Origin: JBDHTS01 sp044221445
GTDB lineage: Bacteria > Pseudomonadota > Alphaproteobacteria > Micavibrionales > Micavibrionaceae
DNA: 64,000 nt
Direction of reading: 5' to 3'
Assembly (NCBI GenBank): GCA_044221445.1
Contig: JBGAPF010000010.1
Location: 4,457-68,456 of the forward strand
The translations under genes and the position numbers were made by a program. The notes under the pieces are model-generated. The model did no database searches, was not told where the DNA came from, and was given only the letters and a program-made list of their open reading frames with translations. This document shows positions 51,384 to 60,411 of this stretch, piece by piece; position 1 is the stretch's first letter, and each line of letters begins with the position of its first letter.

Positions 51384-52192
51384 GGCGGGAACTCCAGATC
51401 GACCAGAACGGGGACGTGGTCGCTGGGGCTGTCCCAGTCCCGGGTCTCGGCGAAAATGCGGTGGCTTTTCAGGTGGGGCATAAGGGGACGGGTTATCCAG
51501 ATATGGTCGAGGCGGCGGCCGCGGTTGGACTTTTTCCAGTCGCGGTTACGATAGGACCACCAAGTATAACACTTTTCTTGGGCCGGAACGAAGTGCCGAA
51601 TTGCATCCTGCCAGTCCAGCGATTTCTGCATCCGTGACAGTTTCTCCACCTCGACGGGCGTGTGGGATACCACGGTCAGGAGCTGCTTGTGCGACCAGAC
51701 GTCGTGTTCCAGTGGCGCGATGTTGAAATCGCCGAGGACGACCAGCGGATGGTCCGGACTATATGTCTTTGCGAACCATTCCGTCATCTCGTCGACGAAG
51801 GCTAGTTTGTGCGCGAACTTGTCGTTGACGGCGGGGTCCGGTTCGTCGCCGCCCGCTGGGATATAAAGGCAGTGGATCTCGATAGGCCGGGCAAGGCCGG
51901 GCCGTTCCACGCAGACCGCGACATGGCGGCAATCCTCGCGCCCCGCGCGATGGTGGATGTCGGTCGAGACGAACGGGAAGCGCGACAGGATGGCGACGCC
52001 GTTATAGCCTTTCATGCCGTGCATATGGATATGGTCATAGCCTGCTTCGCGGAACGTTTGCGCGGGGAAGAATTCGTCTGGGGTCTTGGTTTCCTGCAGG
52101 CAGATGACGTCGGGCGCCGTTTCCAGGATCACACGCTGCACCAGGGGGGCGCGAAGGCGGACGGAGTTGATGTTCCAGGTGAGGAGGCGCAT
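51380..52192 (-). CDS. xthA: Exodeoxyribonuclease III
   Basis: 270 aa. LTWNINSVRLRAPLVQRVI, VICLQETKTPDEFFPAQTF, GYNGVAILSRFP, VVLGDFNIAPLEHDVWSHK, RRLDHIWITRPLM and PSDHVPVLVDLEF give a complete AP endonuclease/exonuclease III active site. Base excision repair. Confidence 0.96.
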   Translation of the reverse strand: MRLLTWNINSVRLRAPLVQRVILETAPDVICLQETKTPDEFFPAQTFREAGYDHIHMHGMKGYNGVAILSRFPFVSTDIHHRAGREDCRHVAVCVERPGLARPIEIHCLYIPAGGDEPDPAVNDKFAHKLAFVDEMTEWFAKTYSPDHPLVVLGDFNIAPLEHDVWSHKQLLTVVSHTPVEVEKLSRMQKSLDWQDAIRHFVPAQEKCYTWWSYRNRDWKKSNRGRRLDHIWITRPLMPHLKSHRIFAETRDWDSPSDHVPVLVDLEFPP

Positions 52193-52299
52193 GACAAAAA
52201 CACTAAAGAACGGAGCGAATCAAACCCGAAATCCTTAGCATAAAAAACGCCGCCAGGGAAAACCGCTTCGCTTGGGAAGCTTAATATGGAAGGTTCGCC

Positions 52300-52623
52300 C
52301 TACATCGGCAGCTTGAAATCGGCGGGCAGGCCCATCTCCTGCATCATCTTGCGGGTTTCCTCGGCCATGGTCTCGTCGGCGCGGGCCTTTGCGGCGTTGA
52401 TGGCCGCGACGACCAGGTCTTCCAGCGTCTCGCGGTCGGCGGGATTGATGAGGCCGGGGTCTATCTTGATGCCGCGCATTTCGCCCTTGCAGGTTATGGT
52501 CGCCACGACCATGCCGCCGCCGGACTGGCCGGTGACTTCGATGCCGCCCAGTTTCGCCTGCATCTCCTGCATGCGCTGCTGCATCTGCTGCGCCTGCTTC
52601 ATCATGTTTTGGATGTTCATCAT
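52300..52623 (-). CDS. ybaB: YbaB/EbfC nucleoid-associated protein
   Basis: 107 aa from ATG 52623 with AAAGAAGGA upstream. N-terminal Gln/Met helix (MNIQNMMKQAQQMQQRMQEM), then LGGIEVTGQSGGGMVVATIT and IDPGLINPADRETLEDLVVA. Binds DNA as a dimer. It follows dnaX by 5 bp as usual; the recR that commonly comes next is at 2.7 kb instead. Confidence 0.95.
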   Translation of the reverse strand: MMNIQNMMKQAQQMQQRMQEMQAKLGGIEVTGQSGGGMVVATITCKGEMRGIKIDPGLINPADRETLEDLVVAAINAAKARADETMAEETRKMMQEMGLPADFKLPM

Positions 52624-52628
52624 GGGGT

Positions 52629-54290
52629 TCAGTCCTTCTTTAAGATTTTTACGCGCGCGCCGGGAAATGTGGCGACGACCTTTTGGACCAGCGGGTGCGA
52701 TTCCGCTTTGGCCAGCAGAACGCGGCCCTGCTCCGCCGCCTGTTCGGCGAGGGTCGGCGTTCCGGGGGCGCCGGACACGCTGACGAACCATTGACGCCCG
52801 GTGCGGGCGATCAGGAATTTGCGCAGGTCCTGGGGCAGCGTCGGCTGCGCGTCGGGTTCCAGCCGGATCTCAAGCCGCCCCGGCTCCATTTTCACCAGAT
52901 GGACGGCGCAATAGACCTGGCCCGCCAGCAGCATCTCGCGCGAATCGTGCAGGAGCGCGACCACGTCCTGAAGCCCCTGCAGCCGTTCGGCGGGATAGCC
53001 GTCCTGCTCCGCCGAAACGACGGGTCCGCCATTGGCGGCCAAGCGCATGGCCGGTTCCGGCTGGCGGGCGGTCGGCATCGAGGGCAGCGCGGCGGCAAGG
53101 CCCGTGGCCGGAACGCCCTGGCCGCTTTTGAGTTTTTTCAGCAGATCGGCGGGATCGGGCAGGTCGGCGGCATAGGCGAGGCGGATCAGTATCATTTCCG
53201 CCGCCCCTTGCGGGTTCGGCGCGTCGCGCAGCTCGGACAGGCCTTTCAGCAGCAGCTGCCACGCCCGGCCCAGGGCCGGCATCGAAAGCGCGGCGGCCAG
53301 CGCCCCGGCGCGCAGGATCATGTCCTGGGCCGCGACGGCGTGAAGCCCTCCGGCGTTGGGCGCGGCCTTCAGCCGGGTCATCAGATGGACGAGGTCCAGC
53401 ATGTCCTCGATCAGCAGCGACGGGTCGGCGCCCTTGCGGTACAGATCGCCCGCGATTTCCAGCGCCCGGGGGCATTCGCCCTTCATGGCGTGGTCGAGCA
53501 TGTCGAGCACGAGGCCGCGGTCGGCCATGCCCAGCATGTCCTGCACCTGGGGCAGAGTCACCGCGCCCTCCGCCAGGGCGATCGCCTGGTCGAGCAGGCT
53601 AAGCCCGTCGCGCACGGAGCCGTCGGCGGCGCGGCCGATCAGGGCCAGCGCCTCGTCCTCCGCCTGCACGGATTCCCGTTCGCAGATGGTTTTATAATAG
53701 TCAGCGAGCGTCGCGGCGTCGACGCGGCGCAGGTCGAAACGCTGGCACCGCGACAGCACCGTGACCGGCACCTTGCGGATTTCCGTGGTCGCGAAGATGA
53801 AGATGACGTGCGGCGGCGGCTCTTCCAGCGTTTTCAGCAGCGCGTTGAACGCGTTCTTGGAGAGCATGTGCACTTCGTCGATGATATAGATCTTGTAGCG
53901 CGCCGAGCCGGGCGCGTAGCGCACGCCGTCGAGGATCTCGCGGATGTCGTCGACGCCGGTGCGGGATGCCGCGTCCATTTCCATCACGTCGGGATGGCGG
54001 TCTTCCGCGATGGCACGGCAGATCTCGCAGTCGTCGGTCGGGCCGGTGGTCGGACCCGCCTTACCGTCCGGCCCCGTATAGTTCAGCGCGCGGGCGATGA
54101 TCCGCGCCGTCGTCGTCTTGCCCACGCCGCGCACGCCGGTCAGCATATAGGCATGGTGGATCCGGCCCGAGGCGATGGCGTTGGTCAGCGTCCGCACCAA
54201 GGCCTCCTGCCCGATCAGCTCGCCGAAATGGCGGGGGCGGTATTTGCGCGCGAGGACGCGGTACGGGGCGGCGGATGACGGTTCGGACAT
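52629..54290 (-). CDS. dnaX: DNA polymerase III subunit gamma/tau
   Basis: 553 aa from ATG 54290. Clamp-loader motor: YRVLARKYRPRHFGELIGQE, MLTGVRGVGKTTTARIIARA (Walker A), zinc cluster CEICRAI nearby, YKIYIIDEVHMLSKNAFNAL (Walker B) and the sensor RFDLRRVD. The C-terminal third is tau-specific. An AAAAAA run occurs near codon 385 but gives no short alternative frame. Confidence 0.96.
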   Translation of the reverse strand: MSEPSSAAPYRVLARKYRPRHFGELIGQEALVRTLTNAIASGRIHHAYMLTGVRGVGKTTTARIIARALNYTGPDGKAGPTTGPTDDCEICRAIAEDRHPDVMEMDAASRTGVDDIREILDGVRYAPGSARYKIYIIDEVHMLSKNAFNALLKTLEEPPPHVIFIFATTEIRKVPVTVLSRCQRFDLRRVDAATLADYYKTICERESVQAEDEALALIGRAADGSVRDGLSLLDQAIALAEGAVTLPQVQDMLGMADRGLVLDMLDHAMKGECPRALEIAGDLYRKGADPSLLIEDMLDLVHLMTRLKAAPNAGGLHAVAAQDMILRAGALAAALSMPALGRAWQLLLKGLSELRDAPNPQGAAEMILIRLAYAADLPDPADLLKKLKSGQGVPATGLAAALPSMPTARQPEPAMRLAANGGPVVSAEQDGYPAERLQGLQDVVALLHDSREMLLAGQVYCAVHLVKMEPGRLEIRLEPDAQPTLPQDLRKFLIARTGRQWFVSVSGAPGTPTLAEQAAEQGRVLLAKAESHPLVQKVVATFPGARVKILKKD

Positions 54291-54374
54291 ATCCCATTTC
54301 TTAACGGGATTCGCATCGAAGGGCAAATGTGAATCGCCCGCTTTACGGACGCGGCTGTGCGGAGGCCGGGAAGA

Positions 54375-54845
54375 TTAAGGCGCCATCAGGGACAGCTGGT
54401 GCGCCGCCCGTTCAAGAAACGTCAGCGGACGGGCCTGATGCATCACGGAGCCGGAGACGATGGCGCCCGCCCTCGAAAACGCCCGCTGCAGGGCGGAGGC
54501 GATGCGGTCCGCGTCGAACACGATCCCCGTGTCCATCGTGTTGGTCAGGTACCAGCGCCCCTCGGTGTCGTTCATGAATTCCAGGCCGCATTGCCGGGTC
54601 AGGCCTTCGGCATACCGCAGGTTCAGCGTGTCGCCGCGGCGGGCGAAGGCGATGGCGGCCTGCACGGTCCTCAGTCGCCCGTCTTCCATATGCTCGCGGA
54701 ACCCCACCTCCCAGACATGGCCGGGTTTGACGGGTACGGGTACGTGAAAATGGGCGCGCAGGTCGTCGAGATCGCGGAAGACCGGTTTCTGTCCCAGCCG
54801 GGGGGCGAAATACTGGATCAGGAAGCGGTTGCTCAGGTTAAACAT
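54375..54845 (-). CDS. Hypothetical 156-aa protein between dnaX and SRP RNA
   Basis: Starts MFNLSNRFLIQYFAPRLGQK from ATG 54845; longer in-frame starts would run into the SRP RNA gene. Mixed alpha/beta, no signal peptide or membrane helix. Segments such as VWEVGFREHMEDGRLRTVQA and FDADRIASALQRAFSRAGAI. No family recognised. Confidence 0.6.
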   Translation of the reverse strand: MFNLSNRFLIQYFAPRLGQKPVFRDLDDLRAHFHVPVPVKPGHVWEVGFREHMEDGRLRTVQAAIAFARRGDTLNLRYAEGLTRQCGLEFMNDTEGRWYLTNTMDTGIVFDADRIASALQRAFSRAGAIVSGSVMHQARPLTFLERAAHQLSLMAP

Positions 54846-54871
54846 GCATAAAAAAATCAATACAAAACAAA

Positions 54872-54968
54872 GCGGAAGACTGGACACGACCCGACGCGAA
54901 ATCGTTGCGGCTGCTGCCTTTCGGCCCTGACCGGGTTGGCGAATGCATCGCCCGCGCCAGCCTTCCGC
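54872..54968 (-). ncRNA. ffs: Signal recognition particle RNA (4.5S type)
   Basis: On the minus strand the ends pair as GCGGAAGGCTGG with CCAGTCTTCCGC, and the conserved SRP apex GGTCAGG..CGAAAGGCAGCAGCC (Ffh-binding site, GGAA-type tetraloop region) is present. About 97 nt, the short bacterial form. With Ffh it targets membrane proteins. Upstream of dnaX on the same strand, a frequent alphaproteobacterial position. Confidence 0.95.
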
Positions 54969-55063
54969 CTGTTGATATAGCGCCGCGCGGGCGCGATAGC
55001 AAGTTTTTGATTGAAACCGCCGCGCAATCGCGATACCTATAACCCGTTTTCAGGCCCTATTAA

Positions 55064-55138
55064 GCCGCTGTAGCTCAGGGGTAGAGCAGGTCATTCGTAA
55101 TGACAAGGTCGGGAGTTCAAATCTCTTCAGCGGCACCA
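55064..55138 (+). tRNA. tRNA-Thr (anticodon CGT)
   Basis: 75 nt with encoded CCA. Acceptor GCCGCTG pairs with CAGCGGC, D-loop AGCTCAGGGGTAGAGC, anticodon loop TTCGTAA (CGT, reads ACG), T-arm GAGTTCAAATC. Complete cloverleaf. Confidence 0.97.
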
Positions 55139-55219
55139 TATTTCCATTAATAATCTACATCCCCGTTTTCTCGCATAGCGACAAACACAGAATGAACATG
55201 ATGAAAAATAATTTTATTA

Positions 55220-55792
55220 TTATACGTGTGAGTCGATGCTGATTTTAAAATGAAAGGGTAACGACTGTTTTTGTTTCAGCAAATCAGCGAACATTTCTTT
55301 CCCCGGAATTGTCATTAGTTTTTCTTCCGCACTAGGCCAGAATGTTTCGAGTAAAGGGCGTTTTTCTGGATATTGCTGCGCATACTCCAAAGCTTGAACC
55401 AGACATTCCAATTGATCTGCATCGTTGCAAAGCTGTGCGCGTAAAGTTTCTTTGCCTTCATATTCAAGAAAAACATCCAAAAATTCTTTATTGCCGCTAA
55501 GCTCTGCTAATTCTTGCGCGGCTTTTAACTCAAGAGCAGCTTTCTCTTCTTTTGATACACCACATGTTGGCGTCAGGTCGCCGGCGCGTGCTTCCGGCAA
55601 ATCGTGGATCATTATCATATATGCACATGCCACAGGATCGACGCCGAGCTTTTTGGCCAGATCATAAGCAATAAATTGAGAACGATACATGTGCTCTGCA
55701 ACTGTTTCAGGATTAGGAATACCACGCTTCACCCAGCCGGTGCGCGGCAGATTTTTCAGCTTTCCAATTTCCTTATAAAACTCAATATTCAT
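55220..55792 (-). CDS. HD-domain 5'-deoxynucleotidase-like protein (HDDC2/YfbR type)
   Basis: 190 aa. HD-type metal motifs: ETVAEHMYRSQFIAYDLAKK (first His), MIMIHDLPEARAGDLTP (His-Asp) and NDADQLECLVQALEYAQQ (last Asp). This is the HDDC2/YfbR layout, dephosphorylating dNMPs. The gene is visibly AT-richer than the flanks and sits directly behind tRNA-Thr, hinting at recent acquisition, although no attachment repeat or integrase is seen. Confidence 0.8.
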   Translation of the reverse strand: MNIEFYKEIGKLKNLPRTGWVKRGIPNPETVAEHMYRSQFIAYDLAKKLGVDPVACAYMIMIHDLPEARAGDLTPTCGVSKEEKAALELKAAQELAELSGNKEFLDVFLEYEGKETLRAQLCNDADQLECLVQALEYAQQYPEKRPLLETFWPSAEEKLMTIPGKEMFADLLKQKQSLPFHFKISIDSHV

Positions 55793-56088
55793 ATGTTTTT
55801 CTATAATACTAATGCTGGATTTTAGGCAAGATAATTTTAGCTAAGACGCGCTTGTCTGCTACGACGTCTTCCAGCGCTGCCTTTCAATAGAAAAGAATAT
55901 GCTGTTTCTTTAGAAACTCTATAAAAATTAAGTTCTATAAAATCTTCCTACGTTTAAATAAAGATGCCTTTTCCCATTGAGGCTCTTCTACATCCGATGA
56001 TAGCAATCTCTTCCATGCTTGAAATAATTTTTTGAGCGAAGTTTTATTCAATTAGCCTGCCGTAAATAGGAGCATAAAGAAGATTGCT
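55793..56088. other. AT-rich spacer with no recognised gene
   Basis: About 300 bp of low-GC sequence between the HD-domain gene and yceI. No ORF with a ribosome binding site, no tRNA-end repeat and no clear terminator seen. It shares its base composition with the HD gene, so may belong to the same acquired segment. Confidence 0.5.
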
Positions 56089-56799
56089 TCAAGGGCGAGC
56101 AGGTTCCGGTGTTTTCGTTTCCCCCTTCGCTTTCGTAAACTCCGCCTCGATGATAAATTCCACGTCATCGCCCACGCCCATGGTCGATCCGGCCGGGGGG
56201 ATGCCATAGGCGATTCCGAAAGCGGAGCGTTTCAGCGTGCCATGGCCGGAAAAGCCGATGCGGGCGCCGGCCGGGTCCATCGGGTTCGCGGCATAGCCGC
56301 CATTGAACGTGGCGTCGATGGTCACCGGCTGCGTCAGGCCGTGCAGCGCCAGCGTGCCGTGGATGCGCGCGGCGTTCGGGCCGATGGGTTCTATGGAAGC
56401 GGACGTAAAGGTGATCTGCGGGAATTTTCCGGCGTCGAGCCATTTATCGCCCTGCAGCTCCGCGTCGAAATCGGGTTCCGGGTTGGGATAATCGGTCTCC
56501 AGCGAACGCGGGTCGACGGTGGCGGTCACGCGGGAGGCGACGGGGTTGGCCGGATCGAAATGCAGTTGCGCGTCCAGCCCCGTGAAGCGCGCGGTATAAT
56601 GCGACATGCCAAGATGGTTAACGCGGAAGATCAGACTGGCATGCGCCTTGTCGAGGATGTAGTCGCCCGCGGGCGCTTCGGTCTTTACGGAGGCTGCGGG
56701 CGCCGTCTCCGCCGCGCGGGCGTGCGGCGCGAAGGCGAGCACGGCGCAGACGCCGAGAATAAGAAAAGAGGCCGTCCGGCCTTTGGTGCGGTCTGTCAT
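56089..56799 (-). CDS. YceI-family periplasmic lipid-binding protein
   Basis: 236 aa. Signal peptide (SFLILGVCAVLAFAPHARA-AE). YceI domain: YILDKAHASLIFRVNHLGMS, ARFTGLDAQLHFDPANP, DKWLDAGKFPQITFTSASIE, GTLALHGLTQPVTIDATFNG, VGDDVEFIIEAEF. The lipocalin-like barrel binds isoprenoids or other amphiphiles and is often stress-induced. Short Pro/Glu C-terminal tail. Confidence 0.93.
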   Translation of the reverse strand: MTDRTKGRTASFLILGVCAVLAFAPHARAAETAPAASVKTEAPAGDYILDKAHASLIFRVNHLGMSHYTARFTGLDAQLHFDPANPVASRVTATVDPRSLETDYPNPEPDFDAELQGDKWLDAGKFPQITFTSASIEPIGPNAARIHGTLALHGLTQPVTIDATFNGGYAANPMDPAGARIGFSGHGTLKRSAFGIAYGIPPAGSTMGVGDDVEFIIEAEFTKAKGETKTPEPARP

Positions 56800-56831
56800 G
56801 GCGCGTTTCCTTCCACTCTATCGACGGGCGC

Positions 56832-57359
56832 TTATTGTTCAGCGAGGGCTTTGAGATTGGCGAGGCCTTTTTCGAACTGCCCGCCGACCATGTTTTCACA
56901 GTTGATGAACACGTTCATGATTTTGCCGATAAAGGGCACGGGCCCGTACATCGCCCAGGTGACCTCCGTCGAGTCGCCCCGCGGCGTCATGATGAATTCG
57001 GCGGTGTTGGTCGCCTTGAACGGGCGGAAGAATTCGAGCCGCGAGACGATTTTCGAGGGCGGTACCGATTCGACGATCTCCATGCGGCCCGCGCCCGCGT
57101 TTTTGTCGCCGTCCCATTCATAGACGGAGCCTGTGCCGGTCTCCGCGCCGCTGAACGTCTTTTTCATGGCGGGGTCGGCCTGTTCGAACGGCGACCACAG
57201 CACGCCCTTGCGCGGGTCGTTGAGGATGGCGAAGATTTTTTCCGGCGGCGCCTTGATCGTGGCCTTGCGTTCGTACCGGAACGCGTTCGGTTTGGTGGCG
57301 GCATAGCCGAGGACGGCCACGACCCCGAGGACGAGCACGATCAGGACGAGTTTAAGCAT
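56832..57359 (-). CDS. SRPBCC (START-like) family protein
   Basis: 175 aa. N-terminal membrane helix (LKLVLIVLVLGVVAVLGYAA), then the polyketide cyclase-type fold: KATIKAPPEKIFAILNDPRK, WSPFEQADPAMKKTFSGAE, SRLEFFRPFKATNTAEF, FIGKIMNVFINCENMVGGQF. Binds a hydrophobic ligand. Probably co-transcribed with yceI (32 bp apart). Confidence 0.88.
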   Translation of the reverse strand: MLKLVLIVLVLGVVAVLGYAATKPNAFRYERKATIKAPPEKIFAILNDPRKGVLWSPFEQADPAMKKTFSGAETGTGSVYEWDGDKNAGAGRMEIVESVPPSKIVSRLEFFRPFKATNTAEFIMTPRGDSTEVTWAMYGPVPFIGKIMNVFINCENMVGGQFEKGLANLKALAEQ

Positions 57360-57502
57360 GGCGGGTCTCCCTTGACGGTCTTTCGGTTACTTGACATCGC
57401 CGCCGGATGTTCGTCAAGCCAGGATATGGGGCGCGCATAAAAACGGAAATAAACGTGTTTCCTCGGTTTTCGCCCCTATATGATTATTGTCAGGAGATTG
57501 TC

Positions 57503-57979
57503 ATGACCCGGGACCAGGTACTGCTCTATAAGCCGCTAATCGTCGCCTGCGGGATCGCCGTCGTCATGGCCGCCGCGCTGGACGCGGGCGGGGCCGTGCC
57601 GTTCATGCGCGGGATAATGGGGGCGCTCCTGCTGCAGCTGGCGACGCTGCAGGTGATGAACCTGTCGGGCTTCGCGACGCTGTTCGCGAAATACGACCCG
57701 CTGGCGAAGGCCTTCCCGGTTTACGGATATCTTTATCCCGCCATCGGGGCGTTGCTGGGCGCGCTGTATCTTTCGGGGCTGGCGCCGGTGGCCGCCGGTA
57801 TCGGGACGCTGGCCGTCTTCGGAATCAACACCGCCGGAGTCGTGCGCGTGCTGCGCGGCGGCGAGTCCGTGCAATGCGGCTGCGCAGGATCGGCGTTCAC
57901 CCTGCCGGTCGGGCGCGTGACGCTGGCGGAAAACGCGGCGATGATCGCGATGGCGGCCGCGATGATGGCAGGATGGTAA
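57503..57979 (+). CDS. MauE/DoxX-like membrane protein
   Basis: 158 aa from ATG 57503 with CAGGAGA upstream. Four membrane helices with the MauE pattern: PLIVACGIAVVMAAALDAGG, VYGYLYPAIGALLGALYLSG, then ESVQCGCAG (CxC) and a final helix. MauE proteins support disulfide or cofactor maturation in methylamine dehydrogenase biogenesis; here no mau genes are present, and it converges on a periplasmic thioredoxin gene, so a general thiol-redox role is plausible. Confidence 0.75.
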   Translation: MTRDQVLLYKPLIVACGIAVVMAAALDAGGAVPFMRGIMGALLLQLATLQVMNLSGFATLFAKYDPLAKAFPVYGYLYPAIGALLGALYLSGLAPVAAGIGTLAVFGINTAGVVRVLRGGESVQCGCAGSAFTLPVGRVTLAENAAMIAMAAAMMAGW

Positions 57980-58546
57980 TCAGGAGCCCGCAAGGTCTTT
58001 CAGATATTTGCGGATTTCGTCGTTATCCCAGTCGACGCTGCCCGCCAGCTTGTCAGCCATCTGCCGTTTCGCGTTAATGAAAACGGTCTCCGGCACGCTC
58101 ATCGTCCCGAACCGGTCGAGGGAGATCGCCTTGTCCTTGTCCCAGACGACATAAAGGGACGGGTTGTCGAATCCCGTATTGTCCTGACTTTTGAGTCGGT
58201 CGAGAAAACCGGTCATCGCCGCGCGGTCGTCGTCGACGGACACAAGGACGAGGGCGACCGCGCCCTTCATCTTGTTCGCCTCCTTCATGAGGGACGGCAG
58301 TTCGACGACGCAGGGCCCGCACCACGACGCCCAGAAATGCACGATCAGCAGTTTTTCCGGCAGGGTGTTGAGCGTGTACGCCTTGCCGTCTACCGTCGTA
58401 AAAGAAAGTTCGGGCGCCGGAGTCATGACGCGGGGATCGGCTGTCCTGGCGGGCGCCACAGCGGGCGGCGTCCGGACCGTGTCATAGAAAACCGCCGCGC
58501 CGCACAGGGCAAGAAACGCGCCGAGCGCCAGAAGCTTCGTCTTCAT
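57980..58546 (-). CDS. Periplasmic TlpA/ResA-like thioredoxin
   Basis: 188 aa. Signal anchor (LLALGAFLALCGAAVFYDTV), thioredoxin fold with FWASWCGPCVVELPSLMKEA (active-site CGPC) and cis-Pro segment MSVPETVFINAKRQ. The ATG overlaps the ccsA stop by 4 bp. ResA/CcsX-type proteins keep the apocytochrome CxxCH thiols reduced for haem attachment, which fits this operon. Confidence 0.9.
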   Translation of the reverse strand: MKTKLLALGAFLALCGAAVFYDTVRTPPAVAPARTADPRVMTPAPELSFTTVDGKAYTLNTLPEKLLIVHFWASWCGPCVVELPSLMKEANKMKGAVALVLVSVDDDRAAMTGFLDRLKSQDNTGFDNPSLYVVWDKDKAISLDRFGTMSVPETVFINAKRQMADKLAGSVDWDNDEIRKYLKDLAGS

Positions 58547-60411
58547 GTCGTTTTTTCCCGTTGTTTCAAAATGAACAGGCAGCCGCCCGCATACACAAGC
58601 TCGGCGGCGATGAAAGCCCCAAGGTTGGACGCGATGTCGGCGGTGAAGCCATAAGAATGCAGGCCGACATTCAGCAGGTTGACGCCGAACCATGACAACG
58701 CGACGATCACGACGGTGAGCGCGGCGCAGACCGTAAAGGACAAGGGCTTTAACACGCCAGAAAACCGTCCATGCAGCAGCCACAGCAGCCAGAGCACCAC
58801 CAGCAGCGCGCCGTTTTCCTTCGGGTCCCAGCCCCAGAACCGCCCCCAGGACTGGTCGGCCCAGATGCCGCCGAGGATGGTGCCGGTCGCCGCGAAGAAC
58901 AAGGCGGCAAGGCTGCAGGCCGCGAGCGTACGGGCGGTGGAGTCCTGCCGGCGGCCGTCGGGCGCGAAGACGCGCTGCGCCAGGTCGATATGCGCCAGCA
59001 GGCCCAGGATAAGACAGCATCCGTACCCCGACGTCACCATCACCACATGCGTGGCCAGCCAGAAATTGGTGTTGAGGACGGCGGTCAGCGTGCCCATCGA
59101 CCGCCCGTCCGCCGCGTACGCCATGCCGATCATGTGAAGTACGATCCCGGCCAGCAGACCGGATGCGAGAAGCGTCTCGCGTCCGCCCTTTCGCGCCGCC
59201 ACGGTCGCGGCGAGGACCGCGACCAGCCCGGCGAACACGATGGATTCATACAGCGTCGCGACGGGCGGGCGCTGCAGGATGAACATGCGGACGCCGATCC
59301 CGGCGGCATGGATGGCGGCGCCCGAAACCATTAAAGGATACACGGCCCGTTTTAGAGGAGACGGTTTTTTGTACGACAGGACCATCGCGCCCAGGGCGGC
59401 CAGGTACAGGGCCAGGCTGTAGCGGAACGGATCGATCCGGTTGTACCGGTATTCCGCCTCGACCGCGGCGGGGCGCATATGCCCGGTCGCCATCACCAAA
59501 GTCTGCCGGCTTACCGTGGCCGTTTCCCTCTGCCAGGCCGCTTTGTCGCCCGCCCTGTAGGCCTCCGCCAGCCTGCCCCAGGATTCCAGCAAAATCGTCC
59601 CCTGCGGCGATCCCTGCCCTTCCTGCAGCACGCCCCAGGGCGACAGCCATGTCTCGCCGCCTGTCTTCCAGACCGGCGGCATGATGCGCAGCACGCTGGT
59701 TTTTTTGTCTACATCCATCTGCTGCAGCAGCACGCCGACCTGCAGAAGTTCTGCATTGCGCGCACTATGGCTTTTTTCTTTTTCCATCTGCGGCAGCAGG
59801 GGCTGGACAAGTTTCAGGTAAGCGCCCCGCCGCGCATCCATGGCGAGGTAATCGAAAGGCGCGCCCGGCTTCACGCCGATCGACTTCGCCGAAGCCGGAT
59901 CGTCGACCACGAAAAGTTTCAGGACCATCGAGAACGACCGGGTTATATCGAAATAGAGCAGCATGGTATTGTAAAGCGCCACCGTCTGCGCCTGCGCGGG
60001 ATCGAGGTCGGACCGGGCCAGCAAGGCGTCGACCATCGGTTTGTTGCGGGCGATGGCGGCGGAAATTTCAGGGAATGTATAATAACGCTTTTCACGGTCC
60101 GGCAGGCCGAGCACCTGGCGGACCGACGCGCTGGCGACGAAAAAACTCCGGCGCTCATAAGCGGCCTCCGGATCGAACAGGAGTTCCGCCAGCCACGCGG
60201 ACGCCGTCATGCCGTCGATATGGAACCGGCCCGACACGGTCGCCAGCGTGGCGCGGGCGAAGCTGTCCATCGGCTCTACGCGCCCGAGATCCTGAACGGG
60301 CAGGCGCGCGAAACCGGACATATCGAAATCTTTGCTTGTCCCGTCCGCCTGCGCCTGAAAGATCAGAAGCATAACGGCGAGGAACAACAGGCAAAAGACG
60401 GGCCGCTTCAT
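58543..60411 (-). CDS. ccsA: Cytochrome c maturation protein CcsA (System II)
   Basis: 622 aa. Signal peptide and a long periplasmic domain (about 25-330), then about eight membrane helices with the haem-handling WWD motif WGRFWGWDPKENGALLVVLW and His residues in HMIGMAYAAD and LATHVVMVTSGYG. CcsA/ResC with CcsB forms the System II cytochrome c synthetase. The large N-terminal periplasmic domain is characteristic of fused or extended CcsA forms. Confidence 0.9.
   Translation of the reverse strand: MKRPVFCLLFLAVMLLIFQAQADGTSKDFDMSGFARLPVQDLGRVEPMDSFARATLATVSGRFHIDGMTASAWLAELLFDPEAAYERRSFFVASASVRQVLGLPDREKRYYTFPEISAAIARNKPMVDALLARSDLDPAQAQTVALYNTMLLYFDITRSFSMVLKLFVVDDPASAKSIGVKPGAPFDYLAMDARRGAYLKLVQPLLPQMEKEKSHSARNAELLQVGVLLQQMDVDKKTSVLRIMPPVWKTGGETWLSPWGVLQEGQGSPQGTILLESWGRLAEAYRAGDKAAWQRETATVSRQTLVMATGHMRPAAVEAEYRYNRIDPFRYSLALYLAALGAMVLSYKKPSPLKRAVYPLMVSGAAIHAAGIGVRMFILQRPPVATLYESIVFAGLVAVLAATVAARKGGRETLLASGLLAGIVLHMIGMAYAADGRSMGTLTAVLNTNFWLATHVVMVTSGYGCCLILGLLAHIDLAQRVFAPDGRRQDSTARTLAACSLAALFFAATGTILGGIWADQSWGRFWGWDPKENGALLVVLWLLWLLHGRFSGVLKPLSFTVCAALTVVIVALSWFGVNLLNVGLHSYGFTADIASNLGAFIAAELVYAGGCLFILKQREKTT

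Noticed and set aside
53100..53160. Possible programmed frameshift in dnaX at an AAAAAA run (as for gamma in E. coli)
   Set aside because: The six A residues are two in-frame AAA codons, not an in-frame A-AAA-AAG heptamer, and both alternative frames stay open for a long distance, so no gamma-like product would form.
54846..54887. N-terminal extension of the 54375 gene into the SRP RNA
   Set aside because: It would overlap the 3' arm of the SRP RNA; ATG 54845 avoids this.
55064..56088. Integrative element attachment site at tRNA-Thr
   Set aside because: No direct repeat of the tRNA 3' end was found downstream and no integrase gene is present.
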